A DNA stretch of 64,000 bases. Source: Oscillatoriaceae cyanobacterium Prado104 (GTDB lineage: Bacteria; Cyanobacteriota; Cyanobacteriia; Cyanobacteriales; Microcoleaceae). The stretch covers positions 34,120 to 98,119 of the forward strand of contig JALOON010000056.1 of the NCBI GenBank assembly GCA_025454405.1. The letters are read 5' to 3'. Below, piece by piece: positions 43,239 to 53,120 of the stretch (its first letter is position 1; each line of letters begins with the position of its first letter). The notes beneath the pieces are model-generated. The model was given only the letters and a program-made list of their open reading frames with translations. It was not told the origin of the DNA and made no database searches. The position numbers and the translations under genes were made by a program.

Positions 43239-43378
43239 GGCGATACATATACTATATTATAGTATAGTATACAGCAAATTGCGATCCACCAGCCCAGAAC
43301 AACCGAGTTTCTGAAGCAAATCTCGGTGTGTTTGCGAATTCTAGTTTTGTTTCGCCGATCTGATAAAAACTGTTTGTA

Positions 43379-43397
43379 GTGCGGACTTAAGTCCGCA
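43379..43397. repeat. GCGGACTTAAGTCCGC palindrome
   Basis: A perfect 16-bp palindrome just after the leuD stop codon. It has the same core as the arrays at 864 and 25143; it could act as a terminator stem but no T-run follows. Confidence 0.8.
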
Positions 43398-43405
43398 CAA
43401 CTAAT

Positions 43406-43951
43406 CTAGCGGGCCGCAATCATGCCCGTTTGGCGGGCATAAGCAAACAGCCCGCCCGCATCAATTACCGGGCCGACTTCTCCTAAAGGTTTTAATTCCC
43501 AAGTTCGATCGAGAGTGTGGTTGACCAGGCGATTTGCTGCCAAATCCAGCGTCACTTCTTGACCGGTCGCACATAAATCGCAGAGCCGCTCGACCGATTC
43601 AATCGGGTACAATTCCCCAGTAGCCGAACAGTTGCGGAAAAAGATCCGGGCGTAAGACAGCGCTACTACTGCCTCAACTCCCGCAGCCCCCAGGGCGATG
43701 GGCGCGTGTTCGCGCGAAGAACCGCAGCCAAAATTTTCGCCAGCAATGATAATTGGATAGCGAGTTTTCATTTCACCGGATTCGATGAATTTTCCGTAGC
43801 GATCGGGCAATCCAATCATCGCATAACTGCCCAGTTTCTCGTACTCGTCAGGCTTTGAGGGAACCAAAGTCAGGTATTCTGCTGGAATAATTTGATCTGT
43901 ATCGATGTTGTCGTCTACAACAAAAATTTGACCGCTAATTACTTTGCCCAT
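43406..43951 (-). CDS. leuD: 3-Isopropylmalate dehydratase small subunit
   Basis: 181 residues. With LeuC it isomerises 2- to 3-isopropylmalate in leucine synthesis. The N-terminal DDNIDTDQIIPAEYL and GENFGCGSSREHAPIALGAAGV are diagnostic of the swivelling small subunit. leuC is not in the window. Its neighbours are unrelated, so it stands alone as often happens in cyanobacteria. Confidence 0.95.
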   Translation of the reverse strand: MGKVISGQIFVVDDNIDTDQIIPAEYLTLVPSKPDEYEKLGSYAMIGLPDRYGKFIESGEMKTRYPIIIAGENFGCGSSREHAPIALGAAGVEAVVALSYARIFFRNCSATGELYPIESVERLCDLCATGQEVTLDLAANRLVNHTLDRTWELKPLGEVGPVIDAGGLFAYARQTGMIAAR

Positions 43952-44308
43952 AGTTTATTTCTGTTAGTTTCTCCGATGCTGCCGCGAGATGTCGATCTGA
44001 ACTTACGCACTTACTCGCTGATGTAGGGTGCGCAGTGCGCGCACCTTACCGCCAGATGAGTGAGCTCGTCCCCGTTCGCAATCCCAGGCAATTTTTGCGT
44101 AAGTCCTGTTGATGTCAAATTTGCGGTGCAAGATTTGCAATTGTCCATTTTAACCTGGGAGTGTCAGTGATAATCTGTATATCTGTACAGTTGACAAGGT
44201 TGACAATCTCATGCCTTAAGGCAACAGAATTTCAGGTTTTTTCTGTAAAAATCAGCTTTGAGCTTCAAGGTTAACAATTAACAGCTTGCTAAACGTCCAG
44301 ATATTCCT
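43952..44308. other. Divergent intergenic region with one palindromic repeat
   Basis: It lies between leuD and the hypothetical gene at 44309. AGGGTGCGCAGTGCGCGCACC (44025-44045) is a copy of the GCGCAC repeat family. No gene. Promoters for both divergent genes are expected here. Confidence 0.5.
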
Positions 44309-45172
44309 ATGGCAAATCCAATAGATGACATTGACCGACAAGCTCGCGAGGGTTCTATTGCAGCGATCGTTCAAATCCTTAACGACAAACTGGCACAGGT
44401 AGGTGTCAGAATTAGGGCTGTGTTTGCTGGCGGGGTGCTGCAACTGCTGTGCGAAGCAGCCAACGCCGAGTTGCTAGAACAGTCGAGTTTGGTCGATCGC
44501 CTCCGCCAAATTTTGGAGGGAATTTCGCCCCGCAACATTCGCCGAGTCAACATCAACAGCCGGCTTGTCAGGGAACACCAACTTTTGTGGCTCGAAGAAA
44601 TTAGCCGGGACCCGGAAAATCAACTGCTGTGGTCTCAAGAAATCAAACTGAGAAAGCCAAATATTTTCAAGCGTCTCGCCATCGCCCGCAAGGACCGCCA
44701 AGCTCGATCGAGCAAACTGGTTTTACCCAGAACGGCCCCACCGCGCCCCCTCCGAGAACAACGACAATTTCAGCGAGGCATTGCCGGCGGTGTCACCCTC
44801 AGCGTGGTGTTGCTAGCAGGCGCGATCGCTATCTACAGGGGCATAAATTCCTCAGTGCCAAACAGCACGACAACTCAAGCAGTTGTTACTCCCAATCCCG
44901 AGGCAGCAGCACAGAAAATTTCCCAGAAAACTACCACCTCAGCTTCCGACTCTTTTGCGCAAGCTGTGCGACTGGCAGAACAAGCTGTCAGCAACGGTAA
45001 AACAGCTCGATCGCGCGAAGATTGGTTGGCAGTCGCTGCTACATGGCAGCAAGCTGCCGATTTGATGGCAGTGGTGCCGCCCTCACACCCCCGGCACGCC
45101 ACGGCTGCCAACCGATCGGCACTTTACCGCCAAAATAGTGAAAAAGCTCAACAAGAAGCTCAAAATAGGTAA
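44309..45172 (+). CDS. Conserved hypothetical single-pass membrane protein
   Basis: 287 residues. The soluble N-terminal domain (about 1-115: ARE GSIAAIVQILNDKLAQVGVRI and NIRRVNINSRL) is followed by a basic stretch, one transmembrane helix (about 162-182) and a Thr/Gln-rich outside part ending in a helical, TPR-like segment (RSREDWLAVAATWQQAADLMAVV...). I recall similar proteins from cyanobacteria but no function. Its stop is 350 bp before the histidine kinase gene. Confidence 0.75.
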   Translation: MANPIDDIDRQAREGSIAAIVQILNDKLAQVGVRIRAVFAGGVLQLLCEAANAELLEQSSLVDRLRQILEGISPRNIRRVNINSRLVREHQLLWLEEISRDPENQLLWSQEIKLRKPNIFKRLAIARKDRQARSSKLVLPRTAPPRPLREQRQFQRGIAGGVTLSVVLLAGAIAIYRGINSSVPNSTTTQAVVTPNPEAAAQKISQKTTTSASDSFAQAVRLAEQAVSNGKTARSREDWLAVAATWQQAADLMAVVPPSHPRHATAANRSALYRQNSEKAQQEAQNR

Positions 45173-45521
45173 GCAAGCTCGGACGATCGATTTTCCTCGC
45201 TCTCTCACTTCCCCGCTCTCCCCCATACTCCCCCAAACCACTTTTTGCGATCGGGGTCACACACTTCACGTACTTGCATCACAAAAAAAAATGCCTGCGA
45301 TCGCAGACTGAAATAAGAAACATCACGGGTGAGAGAGAGGGGTATCACCAGACAGTCTCAAGAAAAGCTAGATACTGATGTAGCTTGTTGGCTCGAAATG
45401 GCAATTTTGCCTGCCACGGCTGCAGCATTTTTCTGACGAAAAAAAGCAAATAGCTAGCTTTTGCCGGCAACTCAAGTACCGCGAGCAGACTGAAATATCT
45501 GAAAATCAACGCTTAGCTGCC
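45173..45521. other. Spacer before the histidine kinase gene
   Basis: Low structure, with CCTGCGATCGCAGACTG (45297-45311 region) as a short palindrome. No gene. The promoter of the kinase is probably here. Confidence 0.35.
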
Positions 45522-47750
45522 ATGATAAATTACCAGGGAAATCACGACTTTGTTCAAATCGAGCGCTTGCTGTTAGAGTCGGACAAATTGCATCTACCGC
45601 AGCTAGCAGAAACCGTATCAGTTCAAAAATTTCTGGATCGGATAATGCAGCACCAGGTCGATCCTGCCCAAATCGGGCGACAAATTTGCCAAATTATCGC
45701 AGCTAGTTCCGATCGAGAAATACTGCTGCAAATAGCAAACACTTTGGGGGTTGCTTGTCAAGCAGATTTCTGTTTGGTGGCGGCTGTGGCTGACCAAAAA
45801 GTAGTAAATCCCAATGCTTGCTGGCAAAATAAGAGCGCTCGGACAAATCATGCCGATACCCCAGCAAATTTAACTCAAGCATCAAAATTTCTTCAAACAA
45901 CAGACTCGCCTTTAATTGCGATCGAACATCCTGTTTTAGCTGAGGTACTCGCAAGCGACGAGGTAGTCGCGATTTCCGACATTCAAGATTGTTCGCTGGC
46001 AAACCAGCCCGCGGCCTCCTTAACTGCACTTCCTTTCCGGGCAATGTTAGCGGTAGCGACCCGATTGGAGGGAGCAGTAAATGGCACGATTATTATTGGC
46101 AAGTCGCAGGCCCACGAATGGTTAGAGACAGACCGACAGCGCCTAGAAGCAGTATCGGACACGATCGCATCAGCGCTCGATCGCATTCAAAAAGACCAAG
46201 AAATTGCCAATTTAAAACAGCAGTTACAGCGACAAGCTGAATACAAAAATCTCCTCAGCAAAGTTGCAGCATCGATCGACACTAACTCCGAACTCGATCG
46301 AATTTTGCAGCGAGTAATTGAAACCACTGCTGATACCTTGCAAGCAAATAGAGGTCAAATCCTGCTGTTGAAATATACAGACCCTCTATTTAAAACTCGC
46401 TCTCCCAATCGCATTCCCAAAGCTAAAGTCGAATTGGTTTGCGAATCTCCCCTACAACCAGATGCCAACCAACAAGTAGTAGAACCGAGCGAGGGGCGAA
46501 AAAAAAGCTCGACATCTAAAACAAAAAACAAGGAAAAAACAGCTAATTCCCGCTCCAAAACATCTCAGCCAAAATCCGATCTGTTCCCGACTTTTTGGAT
46601 GTCGGAATCTAGTTTGTGCGAGACAGCATTCAAACAAGCTCCTCAACCCCTTGCCCTTGCAGACGATCGCGAACTCCTCGCCCAACAGCAAGAACAGGTC
46701 AAACAAATCTTGAAACTGCAAGATATCGGTGCCGTTTTGTTGGTTCCCCTAATAGGGACAAACGGGCAGGGAACCGTGTTGGGATTCTTGGTTTTGCAGC
46801 ACTCTGCGCCCCGTCAATGGCAGCCTGAAGAATTAGAAGTTGTAGAATTAGTGGCAGCTCAATTGAGTACGGCTATTATTCAAACTCAGACTCTCAAGCA
46901 AGTGCAAAGTCTGGTTGAAGATCGAACTGCTCAATTGAAACAAAGTCTCGACGTACAGGCAAAATTGTACGAACAATCGCGCAAGCAAGTAGAGCAACTG
47001 CAGCGATTAAATCACCTCAAAGACGAATTCCTCGACACCGTAGGTCACGAGTTGAAAACTCCTCTAACAATTATCAGGATGGCGGTGCGGAATTTGCGGG
47101 AATTCGATCTATCGCCGGCACAACGAGTTAAGTATTTGGATATTCTAGATCTGAAATGCACTCAGGAAATCAATTTGATTGACGATTTGCTGAAGCTAAA
47201 AGAGTTAGAGTCCCAGCAAGCGCCTATGTCTCGTCTCAAAATTGAACTCAAGCCTTTCATTCAGGATTTGGCTCGAAATTTTGAGGAAAAATGGGTCGAT
47301 AGCGGATTAGCTCTGCAGGCAAAATTACCGAGGCGAGCGTTATCTTTGGAAACAGATTTCGATAGCCTCCAACGAATCCTGCAGGAATTGCTGACAAATG
47401 CTGGCAAATTCTCGGCTGCTGGAACTTCAGTAGTTTTGGATCTGTCTGAAGCGGGCGGCCAAATTGTGTTGAAAGTGTCTAATTTGGGGCAGGGTATTGT
47501 TGCTGACGATTTGGACTACATCTTTGAAAAGTTCCGCCGCGGTAAAGGTGTTACCGATCGAGCCATTCCAGGTACTGGTTTGGGTCTGGCTTTGGTCAAG
47601 AGTTTAGTACAGCATTTGAACGGTACTATTGAGGTTTCTAGCAATCCGCTAGCAAGTCCTGAAACTGATGAATTGTGGCGCACCTGTTTTACTGTGACTT
47701 TGCCCCAATTGCCAGCAGAAATCTCGAATCTGGAGGAATCTTTAAGTTAA
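45522..47750 (+). CDS. GAF-domain sensor histidine kinase
   Basis: 742 residues, no membrane segment, so cytoplasmic. Two GAF-like regions (about 60-225 and 250-455), the second interrupted by a basic low-complexity insert EGRKKSSTSKTKNKEKTANS. A HisKA domain follows with H-box EFLDTVGHELKTPLT (His near 510), then HATPase_c with the N box (QELLTNAGKFS), KFRRGKGV and GTGLGLALVK. The first GAF lacks the obvious Cys-His pair of a phytochrome bilin site. Output regulator is not encoded nearby. Confidence 0.93.
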   Translation: MINYQGNHDFVQIERLLLESDKLHLPQLAETVSVQKFLDRIMQHQVDPAQIGRQICQIIAASSDREILLQIANTLGVACQADFCLVAAVADQKVVNPNACWQNKSARTNHADTPANLTQASKFLQTTDSPLIAIEHPVLAEVLASDEVVAISDIQDCSLANQPAASLTALPFRAMLAVATRLEGAVNGTIIIGKSQAHEWLETDRQRLEAVSDTIASALDRIQKDQEIANLKQQLQRQAEYKNLLSKVAASIDTNSELDRILQRVIETTADTLQANRGQILLLKYTDPLFKTRSPNRIPKAKVELVCESPLQPDANQQVVEPSEGRKKSSTSKTKNKEKTANSRSKTSQPKSDLFPTFWMSESSLCETAFKQAPQPLALADDRELLAQQQEQVKQILKLQDIGAVLLVPLIGTNGQGTVLGFLVLQHSAPRQWQPEELEVVELVAAQLSTAIIQTQTLKQVQSLVEDRTAQLKQSLDVQAKLYEQSRKQVEQLQRLNHLKDEFLDTVGHELKTPLTIIRMAVRNLREFDLSPAQRVKYLDILDLKCTQEINLIDDLLKLKELESQQAPMSRLKIELKPFIQDLARNFEEKWVDSGLALQAKLPRRALSLETDFDSLQRILQELLTNAGKFSAAGTSVVLDLSEAGGQIVLKVSNLGQGIVADDLDYIFEKFRRGKGVTDRAIPGTGLGLALVKSLVQHLNGTIEVSSNPLASPETDELWRTCFTVTLPQLPAEISNLEESLS

Positions 47751-48146
47751 GGGAATAACAGCCAGAAGGTCGATCGACAGCAAAACTTTTGCTAGAGCTT
47801 GCTGCCAATTACTCGCATTTTGCAGGTGTCTTGATGCGATAGTTGATTCTTGCTATTTCTCGCAATCTTGTATTTTTATTTCTCAATCTTTAATTTCGAG
47901 ATTGGGTGATAATGGCAGTTTTGTGTAAATTATTATCAACAACAACTTGCTCCTTGTTGGCGACTGTCAAAAATTGCGTCCGGGAATCCAAAATCAAACA
48001 AAAACTTAACTTACTGGCTTGCTGGAATCAGCTATAAATCTCTTTTGGAGTTTCCTTTACTTATTCAGCAAGCCAGACATAAAAGTTCGATCGGCATCAG
48101 CAGTAAAGTGCGCGCTGCGCACCCTATTACCAACTCAAAACAAAAC
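47751..48146. other. Spacer with large inverted repeat and a GCGCAC palindrome
   Basis: CTGGCTTGCTG (48014-48024) pairs with CAGCAAGCCAG (48066-48076). AGTGCGCGCTGCGCACCCT (48107-48125) belongs to the dispersed palindrome family. No gene; this is the convergent end of the histidine kinase and amylase genes. Confidence 0.6.
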
Positions 48147-50072
48147 TCAAGACTCCCGCCCGGTAGCCCATTTATCCCGCCATTTCACCGTCCCCTCACT
48201 AGCCAAAACCCAGCGGCGGCAAACCAAATTTTCTCGCAGTGGTGACTGTCCCTCTCGCAGCAAAACATATTTGTAAGAAATCAATTTCCCCGCACTTTCC
48301 TCAAACGGAATTTCCCCAAACCAAGTATTAGTATTGATGTATTCTAGGGGGCAAGCTTTGCTAAGATCCCAATTCCCCAACTCCGGACAGTCGCCAATCA
48401 CCGCCACCCTTTCCCCAGGCTGAGTTTGAACGCCGTTAAGCTGCGCCCGCACAATAGTTTTTCCCTTAATTCGTTCTCCCACGTGACTGAAAATAACTAC
48501 TTCCCGCGCCCCTAATTCTAAATTGTGCAGCATCCCATCTTTCACTTCAAACTTGCGGCGTGACAACACATCCGTATGTTCTCCGTCGGGCAATTCAGTA
48601 TCAACAGCTTCTATAGTGACAGAATCACCTCGATTCATCGCTACAAATATTATTGAATCTCGATAGCGCCGCACGTAACAATAGACATCAGGAGTCAGAT
48701 ATTTGCGCCACTGACTGCCCATCGAAAGCGCCGGATTCAACCGCCGCAATCCTGACAGCAACCGTACATCGCGATAAATCGGCGAATCAGTATCCCACTT
48801 TTCCATCATCGGGCGGTTGTAAGGGTCATTTCCCCCTTCTGTATCGTCGTGCAGGTACTGTTCAGTACCGTAATAAATGCAGGGAATGCCGCGAGTTGTC
48901 ATAATTAAATTAACGGCTAACTTCAGCATTTCCGGATCTGGATTTAGCGATTGAAACCGAGGCATATCGTGGTTGTCAATAAACGTAATCAACTCAGTCG
49001 CCCCGCAGTAGCGACTATCTAGATCGAGCACATCTTGAATTAAATGAAATCCACTTTCGGCTCCATTTGCCAGCGCCTCCCTAATTGCCACGCACAAACC
49101 GAAATCCAAAATACTCATGCCTGATTCGTTGGCAAATTCGACCGATCGATCGTTTCTCGGATCGCTATAAATCCACTCGCCAAAGATGAAAACATCGGGT
49201 CTGTGAGTTGTAATATCAGCGTTAAATTCCTGCCAAAACCAGATCGGCATGTGCTTGACAGTATCGACTCGCAAAGCATCAACACCTCGATCGAGCCACT
49301 GTTTGATTGCTGATTTGATATAGTTGCGGTATTCGGGATTGTTTTCATTAAAAGTAGCTAAACCCGAAAGCTCGCAGTTTTGGACTTGCCATTCATCTTC
49401 CCAGTCTGTAACTTCTCCGTAGTGGTGATACCAGTGATTTTTGTCCTCGTTAAAGTCAGCTATTTTGACACCATCATCGTAAAGTTCGCCTTTTTTTCCA
49501 CTAAAATCGGGGTTGCTGTGGTTGCAAACAATATCGAGGATCATTTTCATTTTTCGCGAGTGCAACTCGGCAATCAAGCGATCGAATGTGGTATCTCTAG
49601 TTTCTTGAGTTTGGTTCAGTGAGGGGTTTTCGTCTTTACGGATAAACCGGGGATTGAGTCGTTTAAAATCTTTAGTCCAATAGCCGTGAATCGCCGCCTG
49701 TTCGACAAATAAATCTTCAACTTGCTCGAATAAAGGAGTCAGCCACAGTGCGGTGACTCCCATGTCTTTTAAGTAGTCGAGTTTGTCGATAATTCCCTGC
49801 AAGTCACCGCCCCAATATTTGCCCCAGTCTTTAGCTTCTGGATCGTACAGTTCGGGATTGGGGCCTTGGCTATTTTCGGGGTCGCCGTCGTAAAAGCGAT
49901 CGACTACAATGAAATAAATTGTTTCTTGCCGGAACTCAATATCTCTAGTGTAGAGAAACTCTAAATCAATTTCGCTTTCTGGCTTAACTTCTTCTACCAG
50001 CGACTCAATTTTTTCTTCGGGTTCAGTAGTTTCGTATTGAGATGTAGTTTGAGTGGGAGTGACTCGTGCCAT
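48147..50072 (-). CDS. GH13 alpha-amylase-type enzyme with C-terminal CBM20
   Basis: 641 residues from ATG 50072. A (beta/alpha)8 glycoside hydrolase with all GH13 signatures: DIVCNHSN, the nucleophile Asp270 in GVDALRVDTVKH, acid Glu299 in FIFGEWIY, and Asp369 in FIDNHD. A C-terminal starch-binding CBM20 domain (about 537-641: VRAQLNGVQTQPGERVAVIG, LGNWD, KYVL) follows an all-beta C domain. No signal peptide, so it probably works on internal glycogen or starch-like polymer. CGTase or alpha-amylase activity cannot be separated by sequence alone. An upstream ATG at 50129 adds 19 odd residues. Confidence 0.93.
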   Translation of the reverse strand: MARVTPTQTTSQYETTEPEEKIESLVEEVKPESEIDLEFLYTRDIEFRQETIYFIVVDRFYDGDPENSQGPNPELYDPEAKDWGKYWGGDLQGIIDKLDYLKDMGVTALWLTPLFEQVEDLFVEQAAIHGYWTKDFKRLNPRFIRKDENPSLNQTQETRDTTFDRLIAELHSRKMKMILDIVCNHSNPDFSGKKGELYDDGVKIADFNEDKNHWYHHYGEVTDWEDEWQVQNCELSGLATFNENNPEYRNYIKSAIKQWLDRGVDALRVDTVKHMPIWFWQEFNADITTHRPDVFIFGEWIYSDPRNDRSVEFANESGMSILDFGLCVAIREALANGAESGFHLIQDVLDLDSRYCGATELITFIDNHDMPRFQSLNPDPEMLKLAVNLIMTTRGIPCIYYGTEQYLHDDTEGGNDPYNRPMMEKWDTDSPIYRDVRLLSGLRRLNPALSMGSQWRKYLTPDVYCYVRRYRDSIIFVAMNRGDSVTIEAVDTELPDGEHTDVLSRRKFEVKDGMLHNLELGAREVVIFSHVGERIKGKTIVRAQLNGVQTQPGERVAVIGDCPELGNWDLSKACPLEYINTNTWFGEIPFEESAGKLISYKYVLLREGQSPLRENLVCRRWVLASEGTVKWRDKWATGRES

Positions 50073-50356
50073 GAGATGAGTTTTTTGATATAGTAAGGTC
50101 GATCGGTCGATCGCAGTTTGAATCAACAAATTATAGCTGTTCAGAGCGATTTGTAAAGCATCATAAGAAATTTAGCCTTGAGTAAAATCTTCCTTGAGAC
50201 GGATGGCGGACTCATTCTTAAGGAGCAAATCAGCACAAATTGAACTCTGGCATCGTTTTTAGCCCGATAACAGAGGCTTTAGCGGCGCGCTATTGGCTCG
50301 CTCGCGATCGCTAGAATAAAAGGTGTAATTGCGCAATCGAGCTTAAATTTCTCCCT

Positions 50357-51271
50357 TCATTCCTGTCGCAAGTTTTGGATATCTTCCACGCTCAAACCAG
50401 TAGTTTGACTGATGGTGCGATCGTCCATTACATTCAAAAGTTGTCTCGCAATTTCTAGGGATCTTTCTCGCATTCCTTGCTGAATTCCTTGCTGAATTCC
50501 TTGCTGAATTCCTTGCTGAATTCCTTGCTGAATTCCTTGCTGAATTCCTTGCGCCCGTCCTTCTTCAATAACTTTGAGTAAGACACCTTGCTGATCCATA
50601 ATATACCTCTCGCTATTTTCTAAATCTATCAACTCTTGAGGATTTAAGTTGGTTTCGTTAGCAATAGAAAAAGCTTGCTGAATTTCTGCAACTACTTCCA
50701 TTGTTTCTGGTACTATTTCCAAAATGGGGGCATTTTTCATAAAATAAATCCACTTGTCAGTTACAGTTTCTAATTCGTCCAATTGTTTGTTAAATTTTGG
50801 TAGTTCGATAAAAATGAGTTCAATTTCTGGCTCGTAATCGAACAAACGCTTTTTCTCTTTGAAAACAAAGTGAGAAATAACTTCTCGATCGTTATCGAAC
50901 ATTTCAAAATCAGTAATTGTCAAAGCAAGTACGGTTTTTAACTTAAAATAACCTTCGCCGCGCAGCAGTTGAGTAGAGTAAGTTTTCGCAGCATTATAAA
51001 CTACCCGTTTAGTAAAAGATGCTACATTTAAAACTTGCATCTCGATAATTACAATTTCTCCTCCTGCAAGTTTGGCTTTAACATCCAAGAAAGAGTCTTT
51101 CAGAGACGGAACTCTCGATGGTGAATACGGATCGAGAATTTCTAAGTCAGCTATGGTGGGTTCGCCACCATAAATCATGGCATTGAGAAAGCTGATTAAA
51201 ATTGGTTTGCTTGCATCGGAACCGAAGATTTTTTTAAAGGCAAAGTCAGTTTTAGGATTAATGAATCTCAT
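50357..51271 (-). CDS. Rpn-family PD-(D/E)XK nuclease/putative transposase
   Basis: 304 residues from ATG 51271. The N-terminal MRFINPKTDFAFKKIFG and the SFLDVKAK...GEIVIIEMQV segment (Asp then Glu-x-Gln) match the recombination-promoting-nuclease family. The C-terminal helix-turn tail ends DDRTISQTTGLSVEDIQNL. Between them is a perfect GIQQ repeat (about six units) from 12-bp DNA repeats. The ORF continues upstream to 51433 but that sequence is the remnant at 51376 and not typical. Such genes are multicopy in cyanobacteria and sit in variable regions. Confidence 0.85.
   Translation of the reverse strand: MRFINPKTDFAFKKIFGSDASKPILISFLNAMIYGGEPTIADLEILDPYSPSRVPSLKDSFLDVKAKLAGGEIVIIEMQVLNVASFTKRVVYNAAKTYSTQLLRGEGYFKLKTVLALTITDFEMFDNDREVISHFVFKEKKRLFDYEPEIELIFIELPKFNKQLDELETVTDKWIYFMKNAPILEIVPETMEVVAEIQQAFSIANETNLNPQELIDLENSERYIMDQQGVLLKVIEEGRAQGIQQGIQQGIQQGIQQGIQQGIQQGMRERSLEIARQLLNVMDDRTISQTTGLSVEDIQNLRQE
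50472..50555. repeat. 12-bp tandem repeat in the Rpn-family gene
   Basis: ATTCCTTGCTGA repeats six times in perfect register from 50472, plus a partial unit. It is in frame (4 residues each), so copy number could vary without frameshift. Confidence 0.95.
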
Positions 51272-51375
51272 GGCTATTTCTTGTTCTCCTAACGCTTCAA
51301 TCACTAATGGTTTGTCCGATCGATTATTTGAGCTATCGCCACCAAGTGCCAGCCAGGGCGCTGACTTACCTATGA

Positions 51376-51462
51376 TTATAACCCATTTTTCAAATCGGTT
51401 TGTTGAATTTCTTCTAGCGTCAGATCCAAGCATTGCGCGATTTGCTCGTCTTCAAAACTTTT
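51376..51462 (-). pseudogene. C-terminal remnant of another Rpn-family gene
   Basis: The reverse strand reads KSFEDEQIAQCLDLTLEEIQ ending in QTDLKNGL-stop. This has the same shape as the tail of the intact gene at 50357 (ISQTTGLSVEDIQ). No catalytic half remains, and the upstream frame shifts. It suggests an earlier tandem pair. Confidence 0.65.
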
Positions 51463-51657
51463 TGCATTATACTACTTTATCCGACATTTTTCGACTATAC
51501 AAATTAAAAAGATTGCTTCATTAATCTAACAATCCTGGACTCCGGGATAGTCATAAACCGGGTTTTTACTCCAATCCTTCGCGTTGCCCAAAGATTAGGT
51601 AAAAAACCCCGGTTTTTTTGGTATGAGTGCATCCATAACTGTAGCAATGACAAAGCA

Positions 51658-52521
51658 TCAACTCACTTTTGCCAACTCATCAACTCCCGCCTCAGAATGC
51701 TCGACGCGGAACACATTTGCATTCAGATTGGCAACAATTTGTTTGCCCTGCTGCGTCAGTTCCAAATAGCCGATCGCATCCTTAACGTATCGATAAACTA
51801 CATTCCAATAAAACTTCGGATAACCATCGCGCAAATCCCCCGGAGTTCGATAGCCCAAAACTTGATTTTGCCCCGTTTCTTCAAACTCGTAAAACAGCGC
51901 AGCAATCTTTTGCAAATATCGCGGATCGCTCAACTGACCGATTAAATCGGCAGCACGCACCAAACCCGGATAATTGAGAGTATCTTGATGGTCTTCATCC
52001 GCCGGAACAGGAAAACGAGTTAACTCGATATTCCGCTTAATTTGCTCGGCATCAATCAGTCTGTGACCCCCAAAACGCTCCTTAACAAACATTTTTCCCC
52101 GATCTACATGATAAGGTGTCAAACTCGCATCAGTCGCCCCTGGAGGCAGCTTAATTTTTTGCTCTTCGATTCCCGTTGCATACAATCTAAAATCGGGTCT
52201 ATCTTGCCGGCAAACCCCCTTGACGTAGCCGATATCGTGGCACAGCAAAGCAATATGAAAATGCAGCCAATCTTCGCAAGAAACGCCGCCATCGCGAATG
52301 TGCTTGCCGCGCAGAATTTCCTGCCCTACTAATGTAACTAAAATCGTATGTTCTACGTTGTGGTAAAGGGCATCGCTATTGGCAATATTTTCCAACGCCA
52401 TATCGGCGGCCCAACCAATAATCTCTGCATAATCAGACTTAAAACCGCCGTAGGTGTGATGGTAGCCTTTAATTAGCCGATCGACGAAAGCGTCAATCAG
52501 CAGTTCAGTTGTATTAAACAT
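51658..52521 (-). CDS. HD-domain metal-dependent phosphohydrolase
   Basis: 287 residues. The conserved H...HD...D layout is seen: HNVEHTILVTLVGQEIL, FHIALLCHDIGYVKG and VRAADLIGQLSDPRYL. No second domain. Related cyanobacterial proteins are annotated only as HD-family phosphohydrolases; the substrate (nucleotide or cyclic dinucleotide) is unknown. Start ATG 52521. Confidence 0.88.
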   Translation of the reverse strand: MFNTTELLIDAFVDRLIKGYHHTYGGFKSDYAEIIGWAADMALENIANSDALYHNVEHTILVTLVGQEILRGKHIRDGGVSCEDWLHFHIALLCHDIGYVKGVCRQDRPDFRLYATGIEEQKIKLPPGATDASLTPYHVDRGKMFVKERFGGHRLIDAEQIKRNIELTRFPVPADEDHQDTLNYPGLVRAADLIGQLSDPRYLQKIAALFYEFEETGQNQVLGYRTPGDLRDGYPKFYWNVVYRYVKDAIGYLELTQQGKQIVANLNANVFRVEHSEAGVDELAKVS

Positions 52522-53120
52522 CTCTGACTTTCCTTATCTAAACAAGTTTTTTTAAATTTATATCTAACCGAAGTTTTGCGACTGCATTTAAAGCTGCACT
52601 TTGTATTAATTTTAACTTCAATGCTGTTGCAGGTGTCGGCTGCGATCGAGCGACACCTGCCAGACATCTCCAATAAATCTTGCGAGATAGGTATCTCGAC
52701 TGTCTTTTGGCCGCATCTATTTGAGGTGTTGATTAATATTAGGAACGACCGCCGCTGACAAGAGCGATCGAATTACCCCGAACTAAATGCACTCTGTCAA
52801 TAATAATAGATATCAACGCGCGCGATCGATTAAGCTGTTAAGCTGTTTCACATTTAAACTGGGATTTGACCCAAACTTGCCCGTGCCCTAAAATCTTTGC
52901 CTGTTCCCTGTTTCCTGTTCCCTGTTTCCTGTTCCCTGTTCCCTATTGCCTGTTTCCTGTTCCCTGTTCCCTGTTCCCTGTTTCCTGTTCCCTGTTCCCT
53001 ATTGCCTGTTTCCTGTTCCCTGTTCCCTGTTCCCTGTTCCCTGTTCCCTGTTTTCTGTTCCCTGTTCCCTCCCTCTCCAAACGATTGTAGATGCGAAACA
53101 GCTTATCTGGCATCCAGGAA
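52522..53120. other. Spacer with a CCCTGTT repeat tract
   Basis: No gene in 52522-52890. From 52901 to about 53070 the + strand is made of TTCCCTG and TTTCCTG units (about 24), with two ATTGCCTG interruptions. It is translated in any frame as LFPVPCFLF or GNREQGT, so ORFs here are artefacts. Confidence 0.85.
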
